Positions 25,001 through 34,449 of a stretch of DNA of 64,000 nt are shown here, piece after piece (position 1 is the first letter of the stretch; every line of letters starts with the position of its first letter). Source of the stretch: Mytilisepta virgata (lineage: Eukaryota > Mollusca > Bivalvia > Mytilida > Mytilidae); NCBI GenBank assembly GCA_028015205.1, contig CM051518.1, forward strand, positions 30,904,001 through 30,968,000. The letters run 5' to 3'. The position numbers were made by a program, and so were the translations under genes. The notes beneath the pieces are model-generated. The model searched no databases. It was not told where the DNA came from and saw nothing but the letters and a program-made list of their open reading frames with translations.

Positions 25001-26554
25001 GTACCACCGAAGAACCATACAATCAAAGTTTGACTGCAACTGACCAAAGGATAAGATGTTTTTACATTTTTTGTTGAATTTTTATTTTAGTTATATTAAC
25101 CATTTCTATTCAAGGTTGGGACCACAGACAAAATTTTCAAATCTGAAACAAAATCCTCCCATAGATCAGTTCACCAACTTTGCTTCAAATTAGCCTATTG
25201 GTTTTAGAGATGATTTTTATATATTTTTCTGCTGAATTTGCTGTTTTTAATATGACAGTAATACTGCCTGATATAAAATGTTAAAAGGTGACAACACAAG
25301 GACTGTTCTACCAAAGTTAAGAGTGGTTTTAGAGATAAATGTTTTGCAAAACATAAGGGAAAGGATTGTAGGTCACATGCAAAGTAGAAATTCAGTCTAT
25401 TGAGCCCATCTAACCTACCTTCTATTTCTTGGTTTACTTCAATGGATATATTGTTTTCATATTTATTAAATTATTTACTGTGCAGTAATTTCATAATGAT
25501 GATTTTTTTTCTGTTTTTAAATTTTTGTCAACGAAACTTCAAGCTTACCCTTTTTTTCCTTTTTTCAATTTCTTTTCTTCAGATAAGTCTGTGTCTGTAA
25601 TAAAGGTAAAACAATTAGTGTATTCTCCTATACATCATTCCAGTTTCAAGTAAAAAATATAATGCAATTTTATACTACTTTCATATGAAATATTATTACA
25701 AACTATTTGCTGATAGAATGATTTACTGGGTAAACCCACATGAGAAACTTTCTCATGATATATTGGAAAACAACACAAAAAGGAAATAAACAGCACCTCT
25801 AATGCTGTTATTAATCCAGAAAGTTAAAGGAAGGTCTTCAACAATACGAAAAAGCTCATTATTACAGCAATACCAAAAAGGTCTTGGTGTGGGGGTCTCA
25901 AATTCTGTGTTCAGTTAATTTTTGTCCAATTTTTCTCATTCAGTTAAAGAATTCTATTCTGTAAATTCTTACGAGTTTGAAATTTTTAAGATCAGAAATT
26001 CAGAACTGTAAAGGTAAAGTGAGTTAAAAAGTAGGTTCATTATGGTAGAAGATGCAAGGGACATGTTTGTCTTTTGGAAACATAATCTAAAGCATATTAA
26101 CACAATAGACATGAAAAAATAGATTTTTTAGAGCGATTTTCTTTATTCTTTACAGTTATTATTTTCAGTCATCAATATTTTTTCCTGACATTCTTTATCC
26201 ATTTTTAATACTCCCTATTCTATATACTTTAAGGCCATTATTCTCCATTCTATAAACCCCATCCATACCTTGATCCCCCTAGTGTGGATGTACATGTATG
26301 CAGTATTAGTTGCATTTACTAATGGCAAGAGTAGGTCAATAAATAATCACTGGTAATGGTAAAGTGTTTCTACAGAACTTTTCTTTATACACTGTTACAG
26401 CTAAGTTCTGAACAAAATAATAGTAACTAATATACATACCATCATTGCTGAGTTTATTCCCCTGTTCATGATCAAAAATGGTATCATCTATTTCATTCAA
26501 AATAACAGTTTTAGGTCTACTTTTGGAATATGTTCTTATCTGGCTCATACTCAT
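13074..26554 (-). CDS. Unrecognised 641-residue basic Ser/Thr-rich protein, 14 exons
   Basis: Minus-strand exons in order: 26440-26554 (ATG 26554-26552, an in-frame TAA directly before it), 25549-25594, 23834-23903, 22676-22934, 21501-21584, 20948-21238, 17250-17426, 16524-16581, 16030-16166, 15406-15503, 14929-15000, 14120-14284, 13412-13739 and 13074-13099 (stop TAA 13076-13074). All borders are GT-AG and every phase matches; the total of 1,926 nt is 641 codons plus stop. No signal peptide, membrane segment or familiar domain is visible. Residues about 45-150 are rich in Lys/Arg (for example SRKRMRPVKAKR), suggesting a nuclear or nucleic-acid-bound protein. Full CDK-type sites are SPFK (101), TPNK (359), SPKK (443) and TPTK (455). 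KISF at 167-170 fits the PP1-docking RVxF pattern. An acidic stretch (ESNSDDDY) and an acidic patch near 470-520 follow. Shugoshin-, sororin- and SYCP2-like identities were considered and not supported. Gene structure is secure; function is unknown. Confidence 0.85.
17540..18492 (+). mobile_element. Modular CCAGGTGAGCTAA-family element
   Basis: Three similar modules of about 320 bp each contain 'gttacaatctgcc' and 'attggccaataaa'-type words. The 3' terminus has 'gacgacggacgatggacgc', 'taagctcacatggc' and 'ggccaggtgagctaa'. The head is unclear. It lies in the minus-gene intron 17427-20947. Confidence 0.75.
18496..18645 (+). repeat. Dispersed repeat, inverted copy at about 24.8 kb
   Basis: Begins at 'tgtttcacagact' and matches the reverse complement of about 24763-24917 over roughly 150 bp (shared 'gacaatgttgta/gtcataattgttgttgta'-type words). 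The short open frames on each copy are similar only because the DNA is repeated. Confidence 0.6.
19645..19786. repeat. Fold-back element, about 61-bp arms
   Basis: Arms 19645-19705 and 19725-19786 are inverted copies with a few mismatches; they include 'tcacccttgttggtgtgtga' and its complement. The 18-base loop is 'acgagggcttgcccgagg'. Intron of the minus-strand gene. Confidence 0.85.
20255..20527 (-). mobile_element. tRNA-derived SINE
   Basis: Read on the minus strand, the head has an A-box-like TGGCCGAGTGG and, about 60 bases later, a B-box-like 'gttgtgagttagaatc'. Then comes a tail with 'ggttctctccgggtactccg'. It matches the copy at 31357-31617 along its length. The tail resembles SINE central domains widespread in molluscs; I do not assign a family name. 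Confidence 0.8.
20535..20895 (+). mobile_element. Partial modular CCAGGTGAGCTAA-family element
   Basis: Internal words 'ccaattggcccagtttcaga' and the 3' terminus 'aatagctcacatggac' then 'gatgagctaa' are present. The head is missing. It directly follows the SINE at 20255-20527. Confidence 0.65.
23928..24737 (+). mobile_element. Modular CCAGGTGAGCTAA-family element, 5' part
   Basis: The head 'actagaggctcccagatgcc' is followed by 'tcactcatctgg', then four or five modules with 'aaagtttggtttcaattggc' and 'gttaaacttagtttgcctg'. The typical 3' terminus is not reached. It ends against the inverted repeat at about 24763-24917. Confidence 0.75.
24763..24917 (-). repeat. Dispersed repeat, inverted copy of 18496-18645
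   Basis: The reverse-strand partner of the 18.5-kb repeat, ending at 'tctgtgaaacatgtttcatc'. No gene is implied. Confidence 0.55.
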
Positions 26555-27716
26555 TTATCATTCTTTAGCTAGAATATAAAATAATCAATGTACATGTATT
26601 TAAAAATCTGAAAAGGGTTATCAATAAGTAAAGTAAAGCAAATTTTATTGACCAATTTTAGGGCCCACAAAGAGCATACATACTTTCATTGACATCTTTA
26701 TTGTTGTAAAATTTATATTTTCCTATAGTAAACTTGTCTTGACCAGGATTCCAAACATTTTTTCATGACAACTGATATTTTTTAGAGAATTGTCTCATTA
26801 GTCACAAAAGGTCATTTTCCAGATTCCCTTAGTTGCTGTCTATGAAAAGTTATACCAAAAATCTTCCATCATAAGTATCTATTAAATTTGCGGACTGAAA
26901 TTTTCTAGCCATTTTACCTCCAAGCTGACGACCGACAGAAATATTATATAATAATAAATACTGTAATTTCTGGACTATAGGTCTAATTGATACTTTCTCC
27001 ATAGACTTTTAACGGTAAATTGGTCATTTTAAAGTAAAAAGTCTTGACCTATAGGCAGGAAAATACGGCAGTTAGTGCATGTCATATACTTTCTAATTTT
27101 ATATAGTAATTGCTTTAATTAACGCAGCTTAATTTAAAAAACCCAAAATATCTGTGATCCGTGTTCCGAGTTGGGTTCCATTCCGTTACGGTTTCGATTA
27201 TTATTTCTGAACAAAGTTCAAAGTTTTATTGATATAAAATCCACATAGGATTATCATCAAATACACATAAAATACAAGTAAAAATTGCTTCAAAATAAGC
27301 AAAGGAATTGCAATACACAAAAATAATTATGTTATTAGATTATGTCAATATGTGTGAAATGATTTATTTATCATATTTAGAGACAGTCTATGATTTAATT
27401 TTCTACTTCTACAACTAGGAAAATTTTAAAGCATACTACTAGCCAATTTTTTCAGAAAGTGATAATGCCTTATTTGAAATGATAAACATAAAAAAAAAAA
27501 TATATGCAATCTTCATTGGTTATGACTTTTGTATATCAAACTTCTTTTAACTCTGTGAAATATGTGTACATGTATTAACATAAAAGAAAAGCAAAACAAC
27601 AAATTGGACCACCAAAATTTTTTAACCTACAATCTATATTGAGCCTAAAAAAATTCCTTTGTTTCTAATAATGCGGTGATTGTGAAAGGCATGCACCCTG
27701 AGCAATTTTCGCATTT

Positions 27717-28882
27717 AAAAACCAGAGGCTCCATGGAGCCTGAATCGCTCACCTGGATTTTAAGTGACCACAAATGACAAAGCACTTCTAGATAATATCT
27801 GTAAGAAATTGTTCTACTGTGTCCAGCGCTTCTAGATAAGATATGTAAAGAATTCTTCCAGTGTCCAATGTTAAAAATGTTAAATTCCAGCTGTGGCAGC
27901 TAGCTTGGATTCTGATCAGCATGAAAAAAAACTTTTGTAGCAGACATTTATCGAAGAATCTTCATACAACAAAAACATATCAATTGGCTTAGTATTTTCT
28001 GGGTTCAATTTTAAACTAAGTCTGGTTGTGGCGGCCAACTTGAATTTCCGATCAGCACAAAAAAAATACATTTTGTAGAATTTCATCTAATGCTTGTTCA
28101 TACATAAAAAACATTTCAATTGGCTTGGTAGTTTCTGACAAAAAGACATTTTACAAAATTCCCCATATGGTCCAATGTTAAACTAAGTCCGGCTGTGGCG
28201 ACCATCTTGAATTTCCGATCGGCACAAAAAACATACATTTTGTATAGTTTCATCTAATGCTTGTTCGTACATAAAAACATTTCAATTGGCTTGGTAGTTT
28301 CTGACAAAAAGACCTTTGTACAAAATTCCCCATACGGTCCAATCTTAAACTAAGTCCGGCTGTGGTGTGGCGACCATCTTGAATTTCCGATCATCAAAAA
28401 AAAACACATTTTTTGTAGAGGTTCATCTAATGCTTGTTCATACATAAAAATATTTCAATTGGCTTGGTAGTTTCTGACAAAAAGACCTTTGTACAAATTT
28501 CCCATAGGGTCCAATGTTAAACTAAGTCTGGTTGTGGCGGCCATCTTGAATTTCGGATCGGCACAAAAAACATAAATTTTGTAGAGGTTCATCCAAAGAT
28601 CATTCATGCAACAAATCAATTCAATTGGCTCAGTAGTTTCTGACAAGAAGAGCTTTAAAGATAAGTCCAATCAGAATGAATTATCTGGCCCTGGTAGCCA
28701 TGTTGAATATCTGATCGGCACAAAAAACATATTTGTCTAAAGAACCATCCCATTAACATTCCTGCCGAGTTTGGTTCCATTTGGATAGGTGGTTTTAGAG
28801 AAGAAGGTGAAATGTGGATGGATGACGGAAGCAAAGTGATGGCAAAAGCTCACATGGCCTTTAGACACGGTGAGCTAAAAAA
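27717..28882 (+). mobile_element. Full-length modular CCAGGTGAGCTAA-family element
   Basis: The head 'accagaggctccatggagcc' forms a stem-loop and is followed by 'tcgctcacctgg'. About five modules of roughly 165 bp each contain 'gttaaactaagtc' and 'cttgaatttccgatc'. The 3' terminus is 'aaagctcacatggccttt' then 'ggtgagctaaa'. Non-coding. It lies between the two candidate first exons of the minus-strand gene. Confidence 0.85.
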
Positions 28883-29221
28883 GAAAGGTGCATGTAAATG
28901 TTCACTCGATGCCCGTGACGCGCATTTTCTTTTAACCGTCATGATGGTTGATTTTGAGTTTCCATTTCTTCGATTAACTATTGCCTTTGAAAATAGTGTA
29001 TGTGTAATATTGGAAACCAGTTTTTAAAGGTCATTGTTATCATTGCTAGTAATATAGATTCAAGTAATACTGATCATCCCAATCTAAGAACTGGAAAGTA
29101 AAAACCTGCGTGTTTTTTCGGAACTCAAAGCCTAAAATACTTTAATTTTCATTTTATTACTTACAAAATATATGTATTTTGTATAAAATGAACTTCAATC
29201 GATAAATAAAATATGTTATTA

Positions 29222-29363
29222 AAATGTGTTACGAATTTGCTGATTCTGTATTGGCCCTTGTATTGATTCATGGTTAGCTGTATTGGTCCCGAGGCATGTA
29301 GGGTTGAGGGCCAATATAGCTGACCATGAATCAATACAGAATCAGCAGGTTCGTAACACTTTT
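29222..29363. repeat. Fold-back element, about 53-bp arms
   Basis: Left arm 29222-29286 and right arm 29311-29363 are inverted copies around 'gctgattctgtattg' and its complement. The left arm carries an extra 12 bp ('gcccttgtattg') absent from the right. Confidence 0.8.
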
Positions 29364-29440
29364 ATTAAATTATTCAAACAGGTCGTACAGCTGGTTCGTA
29401 TAGCCAGTCCTTATGACAAGCCAGTCTATACAGCTGGTCT

Positions 29441-29785
29441 GTACCGGTATGTACCGATTTTCACTAATTCTTCTTCCAGTTCGTCTGGTACGTCATTTCT
29501 AAAGAACCACTGTGGCACAGGCCAATAATGGAACACGAATCTTTGGTTCAATTGGAACGTACCGCATAATAGAAAGCACCCCTGGACACAGAATCCTAAA
29601 AAGGATAACTACCAGGGGTGCTTTCCATTATGCGGTGGGTTCCAATTGAACCAAAGATTGTGTTCCATTATTGGTCCGTGCTAAAGTTTGGTTCTTTAGA
29701 AATGACGTACCAGACGAACTGGAAGAAGAATTAGTGAAAGTCGGTACATACCGGTACATACCGCATAATGGAAAGCACCCCTGCT
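29441..29785. repeat. Long fold-back element, about 145-bp arms
   Basis: Arms 29441-29585 and 29612-29757 are inverted copies, about nine in ten bases matching by eye, with a 26-base loop. The word 'taccgcataat' next to 'gaaagcacccctg' recurs a third time just outside the right arm (29757-29783). The two similar open frames here are the two arms read on opposite strands, not genes. Confidence 0.85.
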
Positions 29786-29992
29786 CTACCCGTATTAGGG
29801 TGTAATACACGCATCCATCAAAATTAAATGTGATCAAGATCTGATATAGTTGATCATAGTTCGATACAATGCTTAGGCACTATAGATTTTGTGCTGTCTT
29901 CTTCTGTAACTATAAGTCTTAGACTTAGACTGTGTAATAAATGTATCCTATAATAAAACTGATAGAGTGCACCTCTGTATACAAGTATTCAC

Positions 29993-30041
29993 CTTGATTT
30001 ACTTTGTCATAGTTATATTCTTTTTCGCCGTTTGTGACCAT
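29993..30041 (-). CDS. Candidate alternative first coding exon of the minus-strand gene
   Basis: On the minus strand an ATG at 30041-30039 opens MVTNGEKEYNYDKVNQ plus one base, followed by a GTGAAT donor. Its phase fits exon 25549-25594 exactly, which would replace the MSMSQIR start with this N-terminus. It does not fit the 26.4-kb exon: that join hits TGA after three codons, so the two starts would be mutually exclusive. The upstream side has two CCAAT boxes. Codon content looks real, but an unrelated short first exon is possible. Confidence 0.5.
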
Positions 30042-30160
30042 TTTGTTCTTCTGTGATTTGGAATAACTGGATGTGTAGAATTTCTGTAATTCAACCGTTC
30101 AATTAAAACTCTTTGGAACTGCTGAAGAATAAACCTGATTAATATGTACCGAACATGTTG

Positions 30161-30205
30161 ATTGGATTGTTTCTTCCCCGATAAGATAAAGTTTGTTTTG
30201 ATTGG
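30161..30205. promoter_or_regulatory. Pair of CCAAT boxes in a divergent promoter interval
   Basis: ATTGG occurs at 30161-30165 and 30201-30205, which is CCAAT on the minus strand, 40 bp apart. The pair sits 120-165 bp upstream of the ATG at 30041 on the minus strand and just upstream of a plus-strand open frame. Paired CCAAT boxes at such spacing are typical NF-Y sites in cell-cycle promoters. Function here is inference. Confidence 0.35.
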
Positions 30206-30268
30206 ATGTTATTAGTTTGCAGACGATTTTTTAACACGTGCTCAGTCTCAGGTAACATCAACTCGAAT

Positions 30269-30421
30269 ATGTTTATACTAGTTCTGGCGTTATCCCTGTT
30301 TGGACTCTTCGTCAGTTCCTTTTCAAGCTGTTCGTCTGAAGAAATTATTCTGTTTTACACACCTTTCTTGATTTTGTTTTATGGACCTATGTTCATTATT
30401 CTGCTGTTAACAGCTGTCATG
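30269..30421 (+). CDS. Possible first exon of a small membrane protein (uncertain)
   Basis: From ATG 30269 the frame gives two hydrophobic segments (MFILVLALSLFGLFV and FLILFYGPMFIILLLTAVM), then a GTAGGC donor at 30422. Past the donor the frame turns basic and low-complexity, so read-through is less likely. No downstream exon in phase 0 was found on the plus strand, and it does not join the exons at 32.9-34.4 kb. Confidence 0.2.
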
Positions 30422-31356
30422 GTAGGCACTTCCCCGGGGCACTCCATAAAATGTAAACGCTTAAAAAGATTTAAAAAAAAAAGTAACGAAGTGGTCTTGG
30501 ATACTTTTTTGCAGCATCCGCAAAAGCGCCAAACTTTTTTTCATTTGATTCAGGAACTATACTGTATATGAAGTATTATATGATCCCAGTTTGATTCAAG
30601 CCGGGGATTTCAGCTGGGACAATTAACAGTAGTATAATAGTCCCAGATTCCAGGTTGTATTGAATCCTGCTCTATTTTACCATATATATGAGCCGACCAT
30701 TTTTAAATTCCTTCCATGACCATGTGCCGTCCCTACTGTATAAAAACCAGAAGTTTATTTTCCTAAGGAACTGGGACTAATAAAGTAATATGAATTATGA
30801 TTGTTTGGCAAGGTGAGCGATTAACATTTTATTTGTTTTTAATTTTGTAAAACAGAATATAAAATAATGACCTAACAGTCAACACCTTTGGTATGCAGCT
30901 TTTTACCTGCTGATAAATAATTAAACTGTAAGAGAATATGCCCATAAAAAGTGTACAGCACAGCTGTATTCCCACATTGCATGACAATTTAGGTCTTGTG
31001 TCCTCATAGTCCAGTCTGACAGTCAAAATAAAATTTGATCTCAAATTAATTGCAACAGAAGATATTTTGAATCTAAATTGCTTAAGTATATCCTAAATAT
31101 ACACAGAAATCCATGAAAATCAGACCACAGGAAACTTAAAAATTAGATTTTCAAATTTTCTGTCGAATTTTCAATGGAACAAGGGAAGTAACTCTTGCTA
31201 AAACTAGGTTTTTGTCTTTTTTTTTTTAACAATTTTCTTCCTCTGTTTGTTAAGAAAGATACTTCCATGAACTAAATTGTCAAGGATGTTCGCTGCTCAT
31301 TTTCAAAATAACAAGCTTTTCATAACACTGGTAAATATTGATAGGGGGTGTTAATA

Positions 31357-31617
31357 AAGTTTGTTTGTTTAGTTGGGGTTTTCTGCACATTTGGCTATTT
31401 CGCGGCGGCCAGTTTTTATTGGTGGAATAAGCCAGAGTACCCAGGGAGAACCATCGACCGTCTGTAGGAAAATTGGCAATCCTTGTCAATTTAGATCGGA
31501 GTCGAACACACCCCGCCACAGGTGAAATTCGAACTCACAACCTCAGTGTTGACATGCTAGTGATAATAAGTAGTCACAAAGAACTACCTGGACCACTCGG
31601 CCACCGAGGCCCCCGGA
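31357..31617 (-). mobile_element. tRNA-derived SINE, second copy
   Basis: On the minus strand the head begins near 31617 with 'ggcctcggtggccgagtggt' (A box TGGCCGAGTGG). The B-box-like GTTCGAATTTC follows about 70 bases on, then the same tail as at 20255-20527. Better preserved than the first copy. It lies upstream of the plus-strand TP-rich gene. Confidence 0.85.
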
Positions 31618-32867
31618 TTAATAAAGGAACTTAAAGAGCCAAAAAAAAATATAGGTCCGTTTGCTTGTTTTTCGAGATATAAGCCATTGAAAATTTGGCG
31701 GGGAAAATATGCCCTCTTGATTTTACATAGCTTTATTGTTGACAAGTTTTATTTCTCAAAAACCATTAAATAATAACAAAGATTTTATAAGATTTTTACA
31801 AATGGCTTATTATTCTGCATGCAAAAGATTTATGAAAAGAAAAATGGGTGTTAGCAGGAAAAATAATTTATGGCATTCAAATGGATAAAACCAGATGATT
31901 CTGAACATCTGACAAAAATTCAAAAACATGACCAGCAAACATCCTTAATTTAACTTATTATATATTCTGCTTTTTATGATACAAGTCAATATTCATAATT
32001 TTATTTGTAGTTTGATTTTATTGACATGTTAAATATCGCAGAAAATGATTACTTTGAACTGTGTGGCATTTTTGAAAAAAATAATTAAAAACAATTGTCG
32101 ATGATTATCCGTTTTTATTATATATCAAGAATTTCTACTTTGTTAAAAGAATTTTCAAAACCACAAAAAGTGTGAGTACTACTTATATTTCCATCAAAAT
32201 TTAACTTCATAAACTTGATATCCTAATTTATTTTTGGAAAAGAGGGATCTTAGGAAGAGAAAATCTAATTCAAAACTGGAATTAAAATATCAAAACTCTG
32301 TTAGAATAATTGGTTTTTGAATGCTGAACATGTACTTTGGCAAAATAATTTGTACAAGAAAACAGTCATTATTATTTTGTTGTGGTTTTGGCCAAATTTC
32401 AAGCAGTTTTTACAGAGTTATCTCCCTTATTCAATGCAAATTCCCATAGGAAATTTCTTTCAGCTGTAATTTTATCTTCTTGCATTCATTCCATAGGGAT
32501 TTTTTCTTGGTTAATCCTTGTACATTTTCTGACACAAAAAAAACATTAATTTCTTCTTGTGCAATTAGTTTGAGGTTGGGGTCCATTTTTGCTAGATTGA
32601 CTAGACTATAAAATATTTAGATAAAAACACACTTGTCTGAAATGAAAACTAATTACACTATTTTAGTGTTTCTTCTAGAGTTCATACTAAATTTTCATAT
32701 ATATATATATATGCAGAAATAGAACAGACATAGAGAAGTCAAGGAGACAAGATCCCATCTCCAGACTGAATTCATTCACTCAATCATCAATGAAACTTAT
32801 ATTGTGCATTGAAATTCTAGGGTTTAATTCCAAAGGCATAAAGCCAGCCTGAAATGTAACAAACCTC

Positions 32868-34439
32868 ATGTATTGTGTAGAAGGATCACCAGAACAATCT
32901 GTTCCACAGACACCACCTGTTTTTAAAGATAAATGCAACAAAAGCACACATTCCCCATGTGCTACAGTTCCTGAACAGGAGTGTATAACATTGAGTCAAC
33001 AAAGCCAAGGTAAGCAATACTTAAATATTTGATGTTTTAATTAAAACTTTCAACATTTAATCAATTGACATGAACCAACAAGACTTGCATTGAAATAATT
33101 AGGCGAGTTTGCCACCATGGTAACTATTTTTGAAGATCTTGTTCATTATAGCAGTTTCATAATAACTTCTTTAAATTTATCCAGTTATATTTTTGCAGTA
33201 TTGTTAAATTTAAGTCCCTTTCCATCTATATATTGTAACTATTTTTGTAATAACCAAAATTATATTGACTTCTCTTTACTTCAAAGTGTGGTCAGAATTG
33301 TATTATGACCTTTAATTAATTTCCCCATGCCATATAGAAACAAGATTAAAAACTAAAGTAGTTAAATTCTCAGTTAATGACATCCTATGCAGTCACAAGA
33401 AATATTATTATGCACATATAAATAAAAATGCAGACATAGTTAAATTTTCATTGTACCCTGGATGTTCAGTTTTTGAAATATAAGTTTATAGAAATCTAGA
33501 GTAAGAAACAGATTTTTCATTTCTTTCAGAAGAGGCAAATGTTCCATGTACACCCAAAAGCTATCCTAATGTCCAGAGTTTTGAAATGTCCACTTTACCA
33601 CTGCACACAAATAGTAGGAAGCCTCAATCTCGATATGGAACACCTTTATTAGAAATTGTTTTGTTAAAATCAGGTCTGTATGGTATTTTGTTTTACTAGA
33701 GAATATGAGGTATGCCTCAGTGAATTGCCAAAATAATATGGTAAACATATTTCTGTTTATTCAATATCATCAATATCATGCATGTATGTTGAAGTAACAA
33801 TGCTAATTGCCCCAGTCCTCCCTTGATATTTTAATACGTGTACAGGCAATTCAAATGTTCTTTTGAACATATTTGAGCCTACTATTTGTTTGGAACCATT
33901 TTTTTTCATTTTATAGCTTGACAATCCAAACACTATTTAATGTTACCTTGTATGCATTTTCCTTCCACAAATCTTGCACAATATGACTGCAGCTTAAATC
34001 TGAATTGTTCTAATTTAGGTTACTGTTTATTCATATCATTCAAATATTTCAGAGATTTTATAATAGAGGGATTGCCATTGAGATATTCCAAAGAACATGT
34101 ATCATCACAGTACAAGCAGTCTTAATGGTGTAAAGTATGCATTACATGTATTGAACATCCTTACAGAGTTTATTATTTTCTTTTTCAGCACAAAAACATC
34201 CAGTTTGTGCCAATGACTGCACTCTGTCAACTGTTAAAGGGAGCTGTAAAACACCAGACCTTGAACAAACTGTTCCATCAACACCAAAGCACAATACAAT
34301 AAGGAATTCTCAATCAAATTCCACTGATGCATTTGAACAAAAACAGACAAGTAATACATTAGCAAACTCTATAAATAAACAGTTCGAGAATTGTACAAAA
34401 TTAGAACTTTTCACTGGAGATGAAATTTTTCCTAAATAA
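32868..34439 (+). CDS. Unrecognised TP-motif-rich protein, last three exons
   Basis: Exons: up to 33009, 33530-33673 and 34189-34439 (stop TAA 34437-34439). Borders GTAAGC, CAG, GTCTGT and CAG and the phases agree. Starting at ATG 32868 gives 178 residues; alternatively an acceptor at 32880 would make 32881 the start of an internal exon. The protein is hydrophilic with several TP motifs (QTPPVF, CTPKSY, GTPLLE, KTPDLE, STPKHN), all minimal proline-directed kinase sites, and no visible domain or membrane segment. The same frame is open upstream to about 32716, broken only by one TGA at 32852-32854. A polyadenylation hexamer AATAAA (34435-34440) overlaps the stop codon. SKA3- and sororin-like identities were considered without support. 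Confidence 0.6.
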
Positions 34440-34449
34440 AATTTACATG

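Noticed and set aside
13074..26554. Naming the orphan gene as shugoshin, sororin or SYCP2
   Set aside because: Basic patches and CDK sites are suggestive, but none of the diagnostic motifs of those families could be seen.
29283..29837. Two similar short frames with a Ser-rich motif on opposite strands
   Set aside because: They are the two arms of the same fold-back element.
32868..34439. Naming the TP-rich protein as SKA3 or sororin
   Set aside because: Only generic TP motifs are shared; no coiled-coil or signature C-terminus.
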